A stretch of 14,380 nt of DNA. It comes from Deltaproteobacteria bacterium (GTDB lineage: Bacteria > Desulfobacterota > GWC2-55-46 > JADFVP01). The notes beneath the pieces are model-generated. The model ran no database searches and was not told the origin of the DNA. It saw only the letters and a program-made list of their open reading frames with translations. The position numbers and the translations under genes were made by a program. This document shows positions 1 through 6,644 of the stretch, in pieces. The DNA is taken from positions 1 through 14,380 of the forward strand of contig JAJRYL010000146.1 of assembly GCA_024275855.1 (NCBI GenBank), in the 5' to 3' direction. How positions within the stretch are numbered: the stretch's first letter is position 1; each line of letters starts with the position of its first letter.

Positions 1-66
1 AAGCTCGGTTTCGGTAAAAGCGACGGCGCGGCAGAAAAGTTCCTGAAAAAGAAGGGGCTGCTGTAA
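1..66 (+). CDS. 3' end of an unidentified upstream gene
   Basis: An open frame enters from the left edge in frame 1 and ends at a TAA at 64-66, giving 21 residues that start KLGFGKSD and end FLKKKGLL. The codons match the style of the neighbouring genes (AAG, CTC, GGC), and the gene runs in the same direction as everything else. The lysine-rich tail is too short to assign a family. Because hdrA follows, a partner such as HdrB or HdrC, or another TCA-cycle gene, would be reasonable, but nothing in these residues shows it. The frame is likely a real gene end rather than chance because it is followed directly by a spacer with repeats. Confidence 0.6.
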   Translation, partial: KLGFGKSDGAAEKFLKKKGLL

Positions 67-132
67 GGGGCCGCCTTTACGGGGAACAGAAATATGAATA
101 CAGGAGGTTGGAACGACCTGTACACCGAGTTA

Positions 133-161
133 TAAGATTGCCGGGTTTCGCTCGCAACGAC
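133..161. repeat. Half copy of a dispersed palindromic repeat
   Basis: This 29-base stretch matches 228-256 at 27 of 29 positions. Both contain the core TTCGCTCGCAACGAC. It lacks the left arm seen in the second copy, so it looks like a solo half-element. Elements of the type TTGCGAG...CTCGCAA are known as intergenic dispersed repeats in several deltaproteobacterial and Nitrospirota-like genomes (general knowledge, no search done). Confidence 0.6.
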
Positions 162-192
162 TGAGCATTGGTTTTTTAATAATACCGCATCC

Positions 193-256
193 GTCTTTGC
201 GAGGAGCGGAGCGACTAAGTTATCTCTTAAGATTGCCGCGCTTCGCTCGCAACGAC
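193..256. repeat. Palindromic intergenic repeat element
   Basis: The arms 193-203 (GTCTTTGCGAG) and 246-256 (CTCGCAACGAC) are complementary at 10 of 11 positions, and weaker complementarity continues inward. The element could fold into an imperfect stem of about 64 bases. The right arm, 228-256, is a near copy of 133-161. It lies in the 294-base spacer before hdrA and encodes nothing. It resembles a MITE or REP-like element. A similar but degraded core (TTGCCGCTTCGCTCGC) occurs at 12223-12238, which may be a decayed copy or chance. Confidence 0.6.
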
Positions 257-360
257 GATACTTCGAGCAAAGCAAAATTATCTTTAAAAGTTGTACGACA
301 AACATGTAAAAGCAGTAACAGGTTTTTCGTTACTATAAAACAGATAAAGAGGTGTGTGCC

Positions 361-2334
361 ATGCCGAGAATAGGCGTTTTTGTCTGCCAGTGCGGCAACA
401 ACATAGAGTCAACGGTAGATACGCAGAAGGTTGCGGACGAGGCAAAGGAGCTTCCGGGCGTTGTCTACTCATGCTCCTACAAGTTCATGTGCTCTTCTCC
501 GGGACAGGAGATGTTTAAGCAGGCCATAAAAGAGAACAAGCTCGACGGCATCGTCGTCTCCGCCTGTAGTCCGCACATGCACGAAAAGACATTTCGCAGG
601 GCGTCCGAGGCCGCGGGGCTGAACCCCTTCCAGTGCGAAATCGCCAACATACGCGAGCAGTGTTCGTGGGTGCACCACGACCCTACCAAAAAGGTCGGCA
701 CGGCAAAGACAATGGACTTGACGCGCATGACGATTCAGCGCCTCAAGAAGAACCGCGACCTTACCAAGATTACGATTCCGGTAACCAAACGCGCGCTCGT
801 TATCGGCGGCGGAATAGCCGGCATACAGGCCGCGCTCGACATTGCGGACGGCGGCCACGAAGTAGTAATAGTAGAAAAAGAGCCCTCCATCGGCGGCAAC
901 ATGGCGCGCCTCTCGGAGACCTTTCCGACCATGGACTGCTCGCAGTGTATCTTAACGCCCAAGATGGTCGAGGCCGAACTGCACGACAAAATAAGTCTAT
1001 ACACCTACTCGGAGATCGAGAAGGTAGACGGTTACATAGGCAACTTTAAAGTAACGATAAAACGCAAAGCCAAGTTCGTAGACGAGTCCACCTGCACGGG
1101 CTGCGGCGAGTGCTGGGAGAAGTGCCCGTTCAAGGCAGAGAGCGAATTCGAGCTCGGACTGAGCAAACGGAAGGTGATCTACACCCCCTTCCCTCAGGCC
1201 GTACCTAATATACCCGTAATAGACAAGACCAAATGCCCGAAGATCCTAAAAGACAAGTGCGGCCTTTGCGCCAAGGTCTGCGGCCCGCAGTCGATAGACT
1301 TTACGCAGGAAGACCAGATAGTAACTGAAGAGTTCGGAGCGATAATCGTTGCAACGGGTTACGACCTTATGCCCAAAACCCGGTTTGGCGAGTACGGCTA
1401 CGGCAAGATTACGGATGTAATCTCAGGCATGCAGTTTGAGCGCCTCGCATCGGCCTCGGGCCCGACAGGCGGAGCGATACGCCGCCCTTCGGACAATACA
1501 GAGCCGAAGAGCATAGTCTTTATACAGTGCGCCGGGTCGAGAGACGAAAAGCGCGGCGTTAGCTACTGCTCTAAAATATGCTGCATGTACACGGCAAAAC
1601 ATACGATGCTCTACCGCCACAAGGTTCACGACGGACAGGCCTACGTCTTTTACATGGATATCCGTTCAGGCGGCAAAAGGTACGAAGAGTTCGTGCGCGG
1701 CGCGATAGAGAACGACGGCGCAATGTATCTGCGTGGTCGGGTCTCAAGAGTATACGAAAAGGACGGCAAGGTAATAGTTCAGGGAGCGGACACGCTTAGC
1801 GGGTCGCAGGTAGAGATAGAGGCCGACATGGTAGTGCTCGCCACGGCCCTCGTTTCGCGCTCAAGCGCTACCACACTGGCGCAGACCCTCGGTATCGGTT
1901 ACGACAAAGACAAGTTCTACAACGAGTACCACCCGAAACTCAAACCGGTAGAGACCGTTACAGCCGGAGTCTTCTTAGCCGGAACCTGCGCAGGACCGAT
2001 GGATATTCCAGAATCCGTCTCTCAGGGCTCCGCCGTAGCCTCAAAGGCGCTTGCGCTCTTCAGTTCCGACAAGATGGCGCGCGAACCGATTACGGCAATC
2101 GTCAACACCAAAACATGCAACGCCTGTTGGGACTGCGTAAACTCCTGCCCGTACGTGGCTATTACAAAAGAAGAGGTAAAAGACCGCAGGGGCAACGTCG
2201 TAAGAATGCTCGCAAAGGTCAACGACGGACTCTGTCAGGGTTGCGGCGTCTGCGTATGCGCGTGCAGGAGCAAGGCGGTGGACCTTAACGGTTATACTGA
2301 CGAACAGGTTTACGCGGCGATAGCGACCTTTTAG
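361..2334 (+). CDS. hdrA: Heterodisulfide reductase subunit A-like flavoprotein (HdrA)
   Basis: HdrA is the FAD- and Fe-S-carrying core of flavin-based electron-bifurcating Hdr complexes in the cytoplasm. The 657-residue product shows the N-terminal C9-x-C11 (FVCQCGNNI), a Rossmann FAD loop GGGIAG at 149-154, the HdrA signature FPTMDCSQCILTPKM around C193/C196, a ferredoxin-like motif at 245-256 (CTGCGECWEKCP), a second cysteine group from C292 (CPKILKDKCGLCAKVC), a CAGSRDE...YCSKICC segment, and a C-terminal pair of [4Fe-4S] motifs at 586-597 and 625-636. Length is normal for bacterial or archaeal HdrA without a fused partner. The ATG at 361 is preferred over the in-frame GTG at 352 because GAGG at 349-352 lies 8 bases before it and the conserved MPRIGVFVC begins there. 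Next come an MvhD-like gene and Flx-like genes. The usual HdrB/HdrC partners are not visible downstream, so its electron acceptor may be the fumarate reductase. Confidence 0.95.
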   Translation: MPRIGVFVCQCGNNIESTVDTQKVADEAKELPGVVYSCSYKFMCSSPGQEMFKQAIKENKLDGIVVSACSPHMHEKTFRRASEAAGLNPFQCEIANIREQCSWVHHDPTKKVGTAKTMDLTRMTIQRLKKNRDLTKITIPVTKRALVIGGGIAGIQAALDIADGGHEVVIVEKEPSIGGNMARLSETFPTMDCSQCILTPKMVEAELHDKISLYTYSEIEKVDGYIGNFKVTIKRKAKFVDESTCTGCGECWEKCPFKAESEFELGLSKRKVIYTPFPQAVPNIPVIDKTKCPKILKDKCGLCAKVCGPQSIDFTQEDQIVTEEFGAIIVATGYDLMPKTRFGEYGYGKITDVISGMQFERLASASGPTGGAIRRPSDNTEPKSIVFIQCAGSRDEKRGVSYCSKICCMYTAKHTMLYRHKVHDGQAYVFYMDIRSGGKRYEEFVRGAIENDGAMYLRGRVSRVYEKDGKVIVQGADTLSGSQVEIEADMVVLATALVSRSSATTLAQTLGIGYDKDKFYNEYHPKLKPVETVTAGVFLAGTCAGPMDIPESVSQGSAVASKALALFSSDKMAREPITAIVNTKTCNACWDCVNSCPYVAITKEEVKDRRGNVVRMLAKVNDGLCQGCGVCVCACRSKAVDLNGYTDEQVYAAIATF

Positions 2335-2563
2335 TTAAGTTCGCGTCCCACGATACGCTTCACCTGCGGTATCATGGCGCTTAAGGTTATTGGGAACGTA
2401 AAGAAAATTAGTCCATTCGCTCAAGAGTATTGACGAAAAGTTTATTATCTTAAAACAGATAAACGCAAAGCACTTCGTGCAGATATACAAAATAGTCCGC
2501 CGCTCTCTACAAAGAACCACGGGCTTAAGTTCTTACTTTTAATCTTACGGGAAGAGTTTAACA

Positions 2564-3034
2564 ATGTCAGAAGAAGCTAAAGCAGAGACCACGGACAGTA
2601 AAGAGTCCTTCGAGCCGAAAATAATGGCGTTCGTCTGCAACTGGTGCACGTATGCCGGAGCCGACCTTGCCGGAACCTCGCGCATGGAGTACCGTCCCAA
2701 CGTCCGTATTATAAAACTGCCGTGCACGGGGCGCATAGACCCGCTCTTTATAATCAAGGCTTTTGAAAACGGCGCCGACGGCGTGCTCATTTCGGGCTGC
2801 CACCCCGGAGACTGCCACTACACAACGGGCAACTACCACGCGCGCAGACGATGGATAGCCTTTAAAGACCTGCTCGACTTCACCGGTATAGACATGAGCA
2901 GGGTTCACTTCTCGTGGGTATCGGCCTCGGAGGCTATAAAATGGGTGGAGCTTATAAATAACGTTACCGACGACATATCAGCCCTCGGCCCCTTTATGGA
3001 CTTTAAGAGGCTCAACAAAAAAGAGGCTGAATAA
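2564..3034 (+). CDS. mvhD: MvhD/FlxD-like [2Fe-2S] electron-transfer protein
   Basis: This 156-residue protein belongs to the MvhD/FlpD family, a small [2Fe-2S] protein that hands electrons to HdrA in methanogen Mvh-Hdr and in bacterial Flx-Hdr complexes. Family hallmarks are visible: FVCNWCTYAGAD near the N terminus, LPCTGRIDPLFIIKAFENGADGV in the middle, and SGCHPGDCHY followed by GNYHARRR. These supply the conserved cysteines for the cluster. A charged, low-complexity leader of about 17 residues precedes the domain. The ATG at 2564 has a weak Shine-Dalgarno (GGGAAGAG at 2549-2556). It lies 229 bases after hdrA, and such pairing (hdrA next to mvhD) is typical. It most likely docks on HdrA and connects it to the FlxABC-like proteins encoded next. 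Function by family is firm; the exact partner is inferred. Confidence 0.93.
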   Translation: MSEEAKAETTDSKESFEPKIMAFVCNWCTYAGADLAGTSRMEYRPNVRIIKLPCTGRIDPLFIIKAFENGADGVLISGCHPGDCHYTTGNYHARRRWIAFKDLLDFTGIDMSRVHFSWVSASEAIKWVELINNVTDDISALGPFMDFKRLNKKEAE

Positions 3035-3117
3035 GCTTGATTTAAAACCCTCTGTTTTTTGGGTTTCGCCGGAAAAGGGGAAGAACAAAAGAGTCTGCGC
3101 GTTACAAGGGCTTATAC

Positions 3118-4050
3118 TTGACAGCTAAAATTCTGTCTTTAAATACGATGGGTAAAATGGAAAAAGAACTTAGAGAAAAGGCTAAAGAGCTGCTTGAGTC
3201 CGGCGAAGTAGCCGTTGTGATTGGCTACGGCTTCAACCGCAGAAAGACGCGCGTAACACCCGTCTTTATTACGGATCCGGCTGAGACCGATAAGCTCGTC
3301 TTCAACGCGCTGTGCGTAAACAACCTCTCTATCTACCTTACGCGCAAGTACAAAGACGTACAAAGAATAGGCCGTCCGGCAATAGTGGCCAAGGGTTGCG
3401 ATATAAAAAATATTGTAGTGCTTATAACCGAAGGACAGGTCAAGCGCGAAGACGTTTATATAATCGGCATGACGTGCGAAGGCGTAGCCTACAAGCAGGA
3501 GCTTTTAAAAGAGAAGCTCGTACCGGAGATAATGCCGGTAAAGTGCCATAACTGCGACGTGCGCAACCCGCACGTAACCGACACGGTGATCGGCGAAAAA
3601 AGCGATTTTACTCCGCCCGAAGAGCCGACGGGAATGGTCTTCGACAAGATCAAACAGATAGAGAGCATGACCGCTACCGAGAGGTGGGACTTCTGGAACG
3701 AGCACTTCACGCGCTGCATAAAGTGTTACGCCTGCCGCCAGCTCTGCTCGCTCTGTTACTGCGAACAGTGCATTACGGAGAAGAACATGCCGCAGTGGAT
3801 AGAGACGAGCGCGCACCCGCGCGGCAACCTCGCGTGGAACCTTATTCGCGCCATGCACTTGGCGGGCCGCTGTACCTTCTGCGGAGAGTGCGAACGGGGC
3901 TGTCCGGTGAATATTCCCCTGAACCTCGTAAACCAGAAGCTTGTACTTACGGTAAAAAACGCCTTTGACTTCGAGTCGGGCTACGACGAAAACGTGCACC
4001 CTCCGATGATCGTCTTCAAAGAGGACGACAAAGAGTCCTTCATCAAGTAG
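3118..4050 (+). CDS. flxC: FlxC-like 4Fe-4S dicluster protein of the Hdr-Flx module
   Basis: The product (310 residues from TTG) has an N-terminal domain of about 180 residues (LREKAKELLESGEVAVVIGYG, then NALCVNNLS, then VAKGCD) of the type found in Fe-S proteins encoded beside HdrA/MvhD. A KCHNCDVRNPH motif is central. Two C-terminal [4Fe-4S] groups follow: C200-x2-C203-x2-C206-x3-C210 continuing into C213, C215 and C218, and C252-x2-C255-x2-C258-x3-C262-P. It is likely an electron wire between the NADH-side proteins and MvhD/HdrA. The name FlxC rests on position and cluster content, so treat the symbol as tentative. Start choice is uncertain: TTG at 3118 has AAGGG at 3106-3110; ATG codons at 3148 and 3157 would remove 10 or 13 residues, and the latter begins at the family-like MEKELREKAKELLESG but lacks a clear ribosome site. 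Confidence 0.8.
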   Translation: MTAKILSLNTMGKMEKELREKAKELLESGEVAVVIGYGFNRRKTRVTPVFITDPAETDKLVFNALCVNNLSIYLTRKYKDVQRIGRPAIVAKGCDIKNIVVLITEGQVKREDVYIIGMTCEGVAYKQELLKEKLVPEIMPVKCHNCDVRNPHVTDTVIGEKSDFTPPEEPTGMVFDKIKQIESMTATERWDFWNEHFTRCIKCYACRQLCSLCYCEQCITEKNMPQWIETSAHPRGNLAWNLIRAMHLAGRCTFCGECERGCPVNIPLNLVNQKLVLTVKNAFDFESGYDENVHPPMIVFKEDDKESFIK

Positions 4051-4227
4051 GGGCGAATATCCGGTTGGGAGCCGTATCAGGTGAGGCGTATATCCGGCTG
4101 GGCTGCGTCGGTTGGGAGCCGTATCAGATAGGGGCGTATATCCGGCTGGGGCCGTATCCGGTTCGGTTGAATCAAGTAGGGGCGAATATCAGGTGAGGCT
4201 GTATCGGGTAAAAGCCGCATCAAGTAA
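4042..4227 (+). repeat. Degenerate tandem repeats in the flxC-flxB spacer
   Basis: The spacer holds several exact duplications. A 20-base string at 4042-4061, spanning the flxC stop codon, recurs exactly at 4171-4190, and a shorter piece (CATCAAGTAA) appears at 4218-4227. A 19-base string at 4062-4080 recurs at 4109-4127. An 18-base string at 4085-4102 recurs at 4133-4150. The last two give a period of 47-48 bases. Smaller units of the form GGCGTATATCCGG or GCCGTATC are interleaved. No coding frame or known element is visible. The rest of the 266-base spacer, to 4316, is A/T-richer and holds a 7-base-pair hairpin (4249-4255 with 4270-4276) but no convincing promoter. Confidence 0.85.
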
Positions 4228-4316
4228 CAACTGTGTAGAATAAAGACTTTGTTGTACGAAACGGCTCTAACAACAACTTTAGCGTTTGCTAACTTAACAG
4301 AATAACGGAACAGATT

Positions 4317-5330
4317 ATGACCGATAGATATATCTCAAAAGAGTCGCTCGGCACGCTGATAACCACGGTAAATAAGTCCGGCGGCCGCTTTGTCGCCCCT
4401 GTGCTCGACGCGCGCCAGGTAGTCTACAAAGAGGTTGCGAGCATTGAGCCTGTTGTGGACGACTACATACTGCCGCGCAACTCGTACAAAGAGGTAGCCT
4501 TTCCGCAAACGGAAGTCATCTACAAGTACGAACTGAACAGAGCCGGCGTAACGATAGACCCGGTCGAGATCGAAGCGCGCGAAACAATCGTCTTCGGGGC
4601 GCGCCCCTGCGAGGCGGCCTCCCTTGCGTCGCTCAACTCGGTCTTCACATGGGACTTTATCGACGAAACGTACACTAAGCGCGAAGAGCGGGTAGTGGTC
4701 TTAAGCGTCGGCTGTATTAACGCCGACGACGAGTGCTTCTGCACCACGGTAAACCTGTCTCCGAAATCCACAACCGGGTCGGACGTAGCGCTCTATGAGA
4801 CTGATAACGGTTACATCGCCACGCCGATTACGGATAAAGGCAAGGCTTTCGTAAAGACCTATAGCGCCTCTTTCGCAGACACACCGAAAGGCGAAAAGCG
4901 GAAAGAACTTATCGACCCTGAAAAGATAGAGGGCGTAGACCTTACGAAACTCGGCGAAACACTCGCCAAGACAGAAAATTACGACAACCCGAAATGGGCG
5001 GAACTCACCCGCAAGTGCTGCGGCTGCGGGGCCTGCACATACTCATGCCCCACCTGCCACTGCTTCGACATTACTGACGAAGGCACTGCATTCGAAGGCG
5101 AGAGACGCAAAAACTGGGACGCCTGCCAGTTCGACCATTTCACACTGCACGCCTCCGGACACAACCCGCGCGATACCCAGTACAAGAGGTACCGCAACCG
5201 TTTTATGTGCAAGTTCCATATCTACCCGACCAAGTTCAACTCAACGGGCTGTGTCGGTTGCGGACGCTGCATACGGGTATGCCCGGTCCGGCTCGACATA
5301 ACAGAGCTTATGGAGGCTATGAGCAAGTAA
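4317..5330 (+). CDS. flxB: FlxB/HydB-like 4Fe-4S protein (sulfhydrogenase beta-subunit family)
   Basis: This 337-residue protein resembles the HydB/FlxB family, Fe-S proteins that pair with an FAD/NAD(P)-binding subunit and pass electrons from NAD(P)H onward. The N-terminal two thirds contain the family stretch FGARPCEAASLASLNSVF and LSVGCIN...ECFCTTVN. Two [4Fe-4S] motifs follow: C234-C235-G-C237-x2-C240-x3-C244-P-T-C247-x-C249, and C312-x2-C315-x2-C318-x3-C322-P close to the C terminus. The PTCHCFDI after the first cluster is typical of this family. ATG at 4317 is followed directly by conserved-looking sequence; the ribosome site is weak (CGGAAC before it). Together with the next gene it forms the expected NADH-oxidising pair (FlxBA, or HydBG of sulfhydrogenases). 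No hydrogenase large or small subunit is present, which favours the Flx reading over a hydrogenase. Confidence 0.88.
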   Translation: MTDRYISKESLGTLITTVNKSGGRFVAPVLDARQVVYKEVASIEPVVDDYILPRNSYKEVAFPQTEVIYKYELNRAGVTIDPVEIEARETIVFGARPCEAASLASLNSVFTWDFIDETYTKREERVVVLSVGCINADDECFCTTVNLSPKSTTGSDVALYETDNGYIATPITDKGKAFVKTYSASFADTPKGEKRKELIDPEKIEGVDLTKLGETLAKTENYDNPKWAELTRKCCGCGACTYSCPTCHCFDITDEGTAFEGERRKNWDACQFDHFTLHASGHNPRDTQYKRYRNRFMCKFHIYPTKFNSTGCVGCGRCIRVCPVRLDITELMEAMSK

Positions 5331-5335
5331 TTTCA

Positions 5336-5360
5336 CCGCCGCGCGGCGGGGTCTGTTTTT
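5336..5360 (+). terminator. GC-rich hairpin after flxB, possible attenuator or terminator
   Basis: Positions 5336-5349 form a perfect 14-base GC-only palindrome (CCGCCGCGCGGCGG), giving a 5-base-pair stem with a 4-base loop. A five-T run ends at 5360 after a short gap. The gap and short T run make it weak as a terminator. Read-through into flxA is expected because the two proteins should be made together. Confidence 0.4.
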
Positions 5361-5383
5361 AGCCCCGGAGCTATTAAAAACAG
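5353..5383 (+). other. Perfect 9-bp hairpin in the flxB-flxA spacer
   Basis: CTGTTTTTA at 5353-5361 pairs perfectly with TAAAAACAG at 5375-5383 around a 13-base loop. It overlaps the T run of the preceding GC hairpin, so the two structures share sequence and could compete in the transcript. It could be an RNA processing or stability element. Confidence 0.45.
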
Positions 5384-5438
5384 GGGTAGGTATTACACCC
5401 TTGCAGTTACTAAAAAAATATTCTTAGAAAGAAGAGTT

Positions 5439-6272
5439 ATGAGCAATTTATACATACCGCACCTTGTGACAATAGAAGATATCTACGAAGAGACTTCCGA
5501 CATAAGAAGCTTTAAGCTCGTCTTCAAAGATAAAGAGCTGCGCGAGACGTTCGAGTTCAAGACAGGCCAGTTCGGCCTTTACTCCGCCTTCGGACTCGGA
5601 GAGTCCACCTTCTGCCTCGCCTCGTCGCCGACGCGCAAAGGTTACATACAGTGCACCTTCAGAAAGACGGGCCGTGTCACGAACGGACTCGGAGAACTCT
5701 CCATAGGCGACACAATGGGCTTCAGGGGGCCGTACGGAAACCACTTTCCGATAGAAGAGTGGAAAGGTAAGAACATACTCTTTATAGCGGGCGGAATAGC
5801 CCTGCCGCCTGTTCGCTCGGTAATATGGAACATACTCGACAGGCATGAAGACTTCGGAAACGTAACGATAGTCTACGGGGCGAAGACGGTAGCCGACCTC
5901 GTCTACAAAGAAGAGCTTAGGCACTGGGACGAACGCCCGGACATAAAGCTTATTCAAACGGTAGACCCCGGCGGAGAGACGGACGACTGGCAGGGTAAAG
6001 TCGGCTTTGTGCCTACAGTGCTTGAAGAGTCGAAGGTAAAGGCCGAGAATACGATAGCTGTTGTCTGCGGCCCGCCCATCATGATAAAGTTCTGCCTCGG
6101 CGCGCTCGGCAAACTCGGCTTCAGCGACGACGCTGTCTTCACTACGCTTGAGAATAAAATGAAGTGCGGTGTCGGCAAATGCGGACGCTGCAACGTAGGC
6201 GACATCTACATCTGTAAAGAAGGGCCGGTTTACACGGCTACGCAGATAAAAACCATGTTCGCCGACTTCTAA
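5439..6272 (+). CDS. flxA: FlxA/HydG-like FAD/NAD(P)H oxidoreductase with [2Fe-2S] cluster
   Basis: This 277-residue protein belongs to the ferredoxin-NADP reductase superfamily, in the branch with a C-terminal [2Fe-2S] motif (HydG of sulfhydrogenase, FlxA, dihydroorotate dehydrogenase electron-transfer subunit PyrK). Visible parts are the FAD domain with FCLASSPT near residue 60 and GYIQCTFRKTGRVTNGL, the nucleotide-binding loop GGIALPPVRS at 118-127, VVCGPPIM toward the end of the NAD domain, and the cluster ligands C243-x4-C248-x2-C251-x7-C259 (CGVGKCGRC...YIC). It is the likely NADH entry point of the Hdr-Flx module. It is not PyrK, since no pyrD or other pyrimidine gene is near and it sits directly after the HydB/FlxB-like gene (108-base spacer). 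ATG at 5439 follows an A/G-rich ribosome site (AGAAAGAAGAG). NADH rather than NADPH is inferred from Flx relatives, not seen. Confidence 0.92.
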   Translation: MSNLYIPHLVTIEDIYEETSDIRSFKLVFKDKELRETFEFKTGQFGLYSAFGLGESTFCLASSPTRKGYIQCTFRKTGRVTNGLGELSIGDTMGFRGPYGNHFPIEEWKGKNILFIAGGIALPPVRSVIWNILDRHEDFGNVTIVYGAKTVADLVYKEELRHWDERPDIKLIQTVDPGGETDDWQGKVGFVPTVLEESKVKAENTIAVVCGPPIMIKFCLGALGKLGFSDDAVFTTLENKMKCGVGKCGRCNVGDIYICKEGPVYTATQIKTMFADF

Positions 6273-6280
6273 CCCCGGCC

Positions 6281-6313
6281 CCCGGGCGTACTTTAAAATC
6301 CGGGCGGTTTTTT
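6281..6313 (+). terminator. Possible weak intrinsic terminator after flxA
   Basis: CCCGG at 6281-6285 can pair with CCGGG at 6300-6304, with imperfect pairing beyond the core, and a run of six T follows at 6308-6313. The loop is long and the stem short, so termination would be partial at best. It could reduce transcription into the fumarate reductase genes, or those genes may have their own promoter in the 372-base spacer. Confidence 0.4.
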
Positions 6314-6460
6314 GATCGAGTCAATTATGACACCGGGGCGGATTAAAAAGCCGCAGCTGTTACTGACCGGAACGATTGTTGCACCGGGCGGTTTCAAAAG
6401 CCGGAGCTGTTACTGACCGGAACGATTATTACACCGGGGCGGATTTAAAAGCCGGGACAG
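6300..6460 (+). repeat. Tandem repeats of about 50 bases in the flxA-frdB spacer
   Basis: Unit 1 runs 6331-6381 (51 bases), unit 2 runs 6382-6431 (50 bases), and a partial unit 3 runs 6432-6460. A diverged partial unit precedes them from about 6300. A 23-base core is identical at 6355-6377 and 6405-6427. Units begin with CACCGGGGCGG or CACCGGGCGG. There is no spacer/repeat alternation of the CRISPR kind, since the whole unit repeats. A poor open frame at 6376-6633 is read through the repeats and is not counted as a gene. Confidence 0.85.
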
Positions 6461-6535
6461 TAGATAAGCGGCGGTTACTATCTACCCGTAACGCCTTTAT
6501 TTACAGGTTATGGCTCTTATTTACAATCGAATACA

Positions 6536-6559
6536 TAGACCGTTCAGCTATGCGGTCTA
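6536..6559 (+). other. Hairpin upstream of the fumarate reductase Fe-S gene
   Basis: TAGACCG at 6536-6542 pairs perfectly with CGGTCTA at 6553-6559 around a 10-base loop. No T run follows, so it is not an intrinsic terminator. It could be a leader structure or an operator-like inverted repeat about 85 bases before frdB. Another small hairpin (GTTAC 6474-6478 with GTAAC 6488-6492) lies just before it. The rest of the spacer shows no clear promoter. Confidence 0.4.
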
Positions 6560-6644
6560 CTTTACGGCGGGCAACGGTAACGCCTACAGACGTTGAAACT
6601 TTTTTAAAAGAACTTTCAGGAAATACCTTCTAAGGAGAAGACCG

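Noticed and set aside
291..339. Promoter for hdrA with TATAAA at 334-339
   Set aside because: No -35 box at a usable distance; TTGTAC at 291 is too far upstream.
3045..3066. Hairpin AAACCC/GGGTTT after mvhD
   Set aside because: Six base pairs with a ten-base T-containing loop and no T run after the stem; not a credible terminator, and the gap to flxC is only 83 bases.
4317..6272. flxB-flxA as hydrogenase or sulfhydrogenase subunits
   Set aside because: The proteins resemble HydB and HydG, but no NiFe small or large subunit is in the window and hdrA/mvhD stand next to them, favouring a Flx-Hdr assignment.
5439..6272. PyrK (dihydroorotate dehydrogenase electron-transfer subunit)
   Set aside because: Same fold and cysteine pattern, but no pyrD or other pyrimidine gene is near and the partner gene is FlxB-like.
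6331..6460. CRISPR-like repetition in the flxA-frdB spacer
   Set aside because: The full ~50-base unit repeats head to tail with no unique spacers, and there are no cas genes.
6376..6633. Open frame of 85 codons before frdB
   Set aside because: It starts at a non-ATG codon inside the tandem repeats, is read through two repeat units and hairpins, has no ribosome site, and its product resembles no family I recognise.
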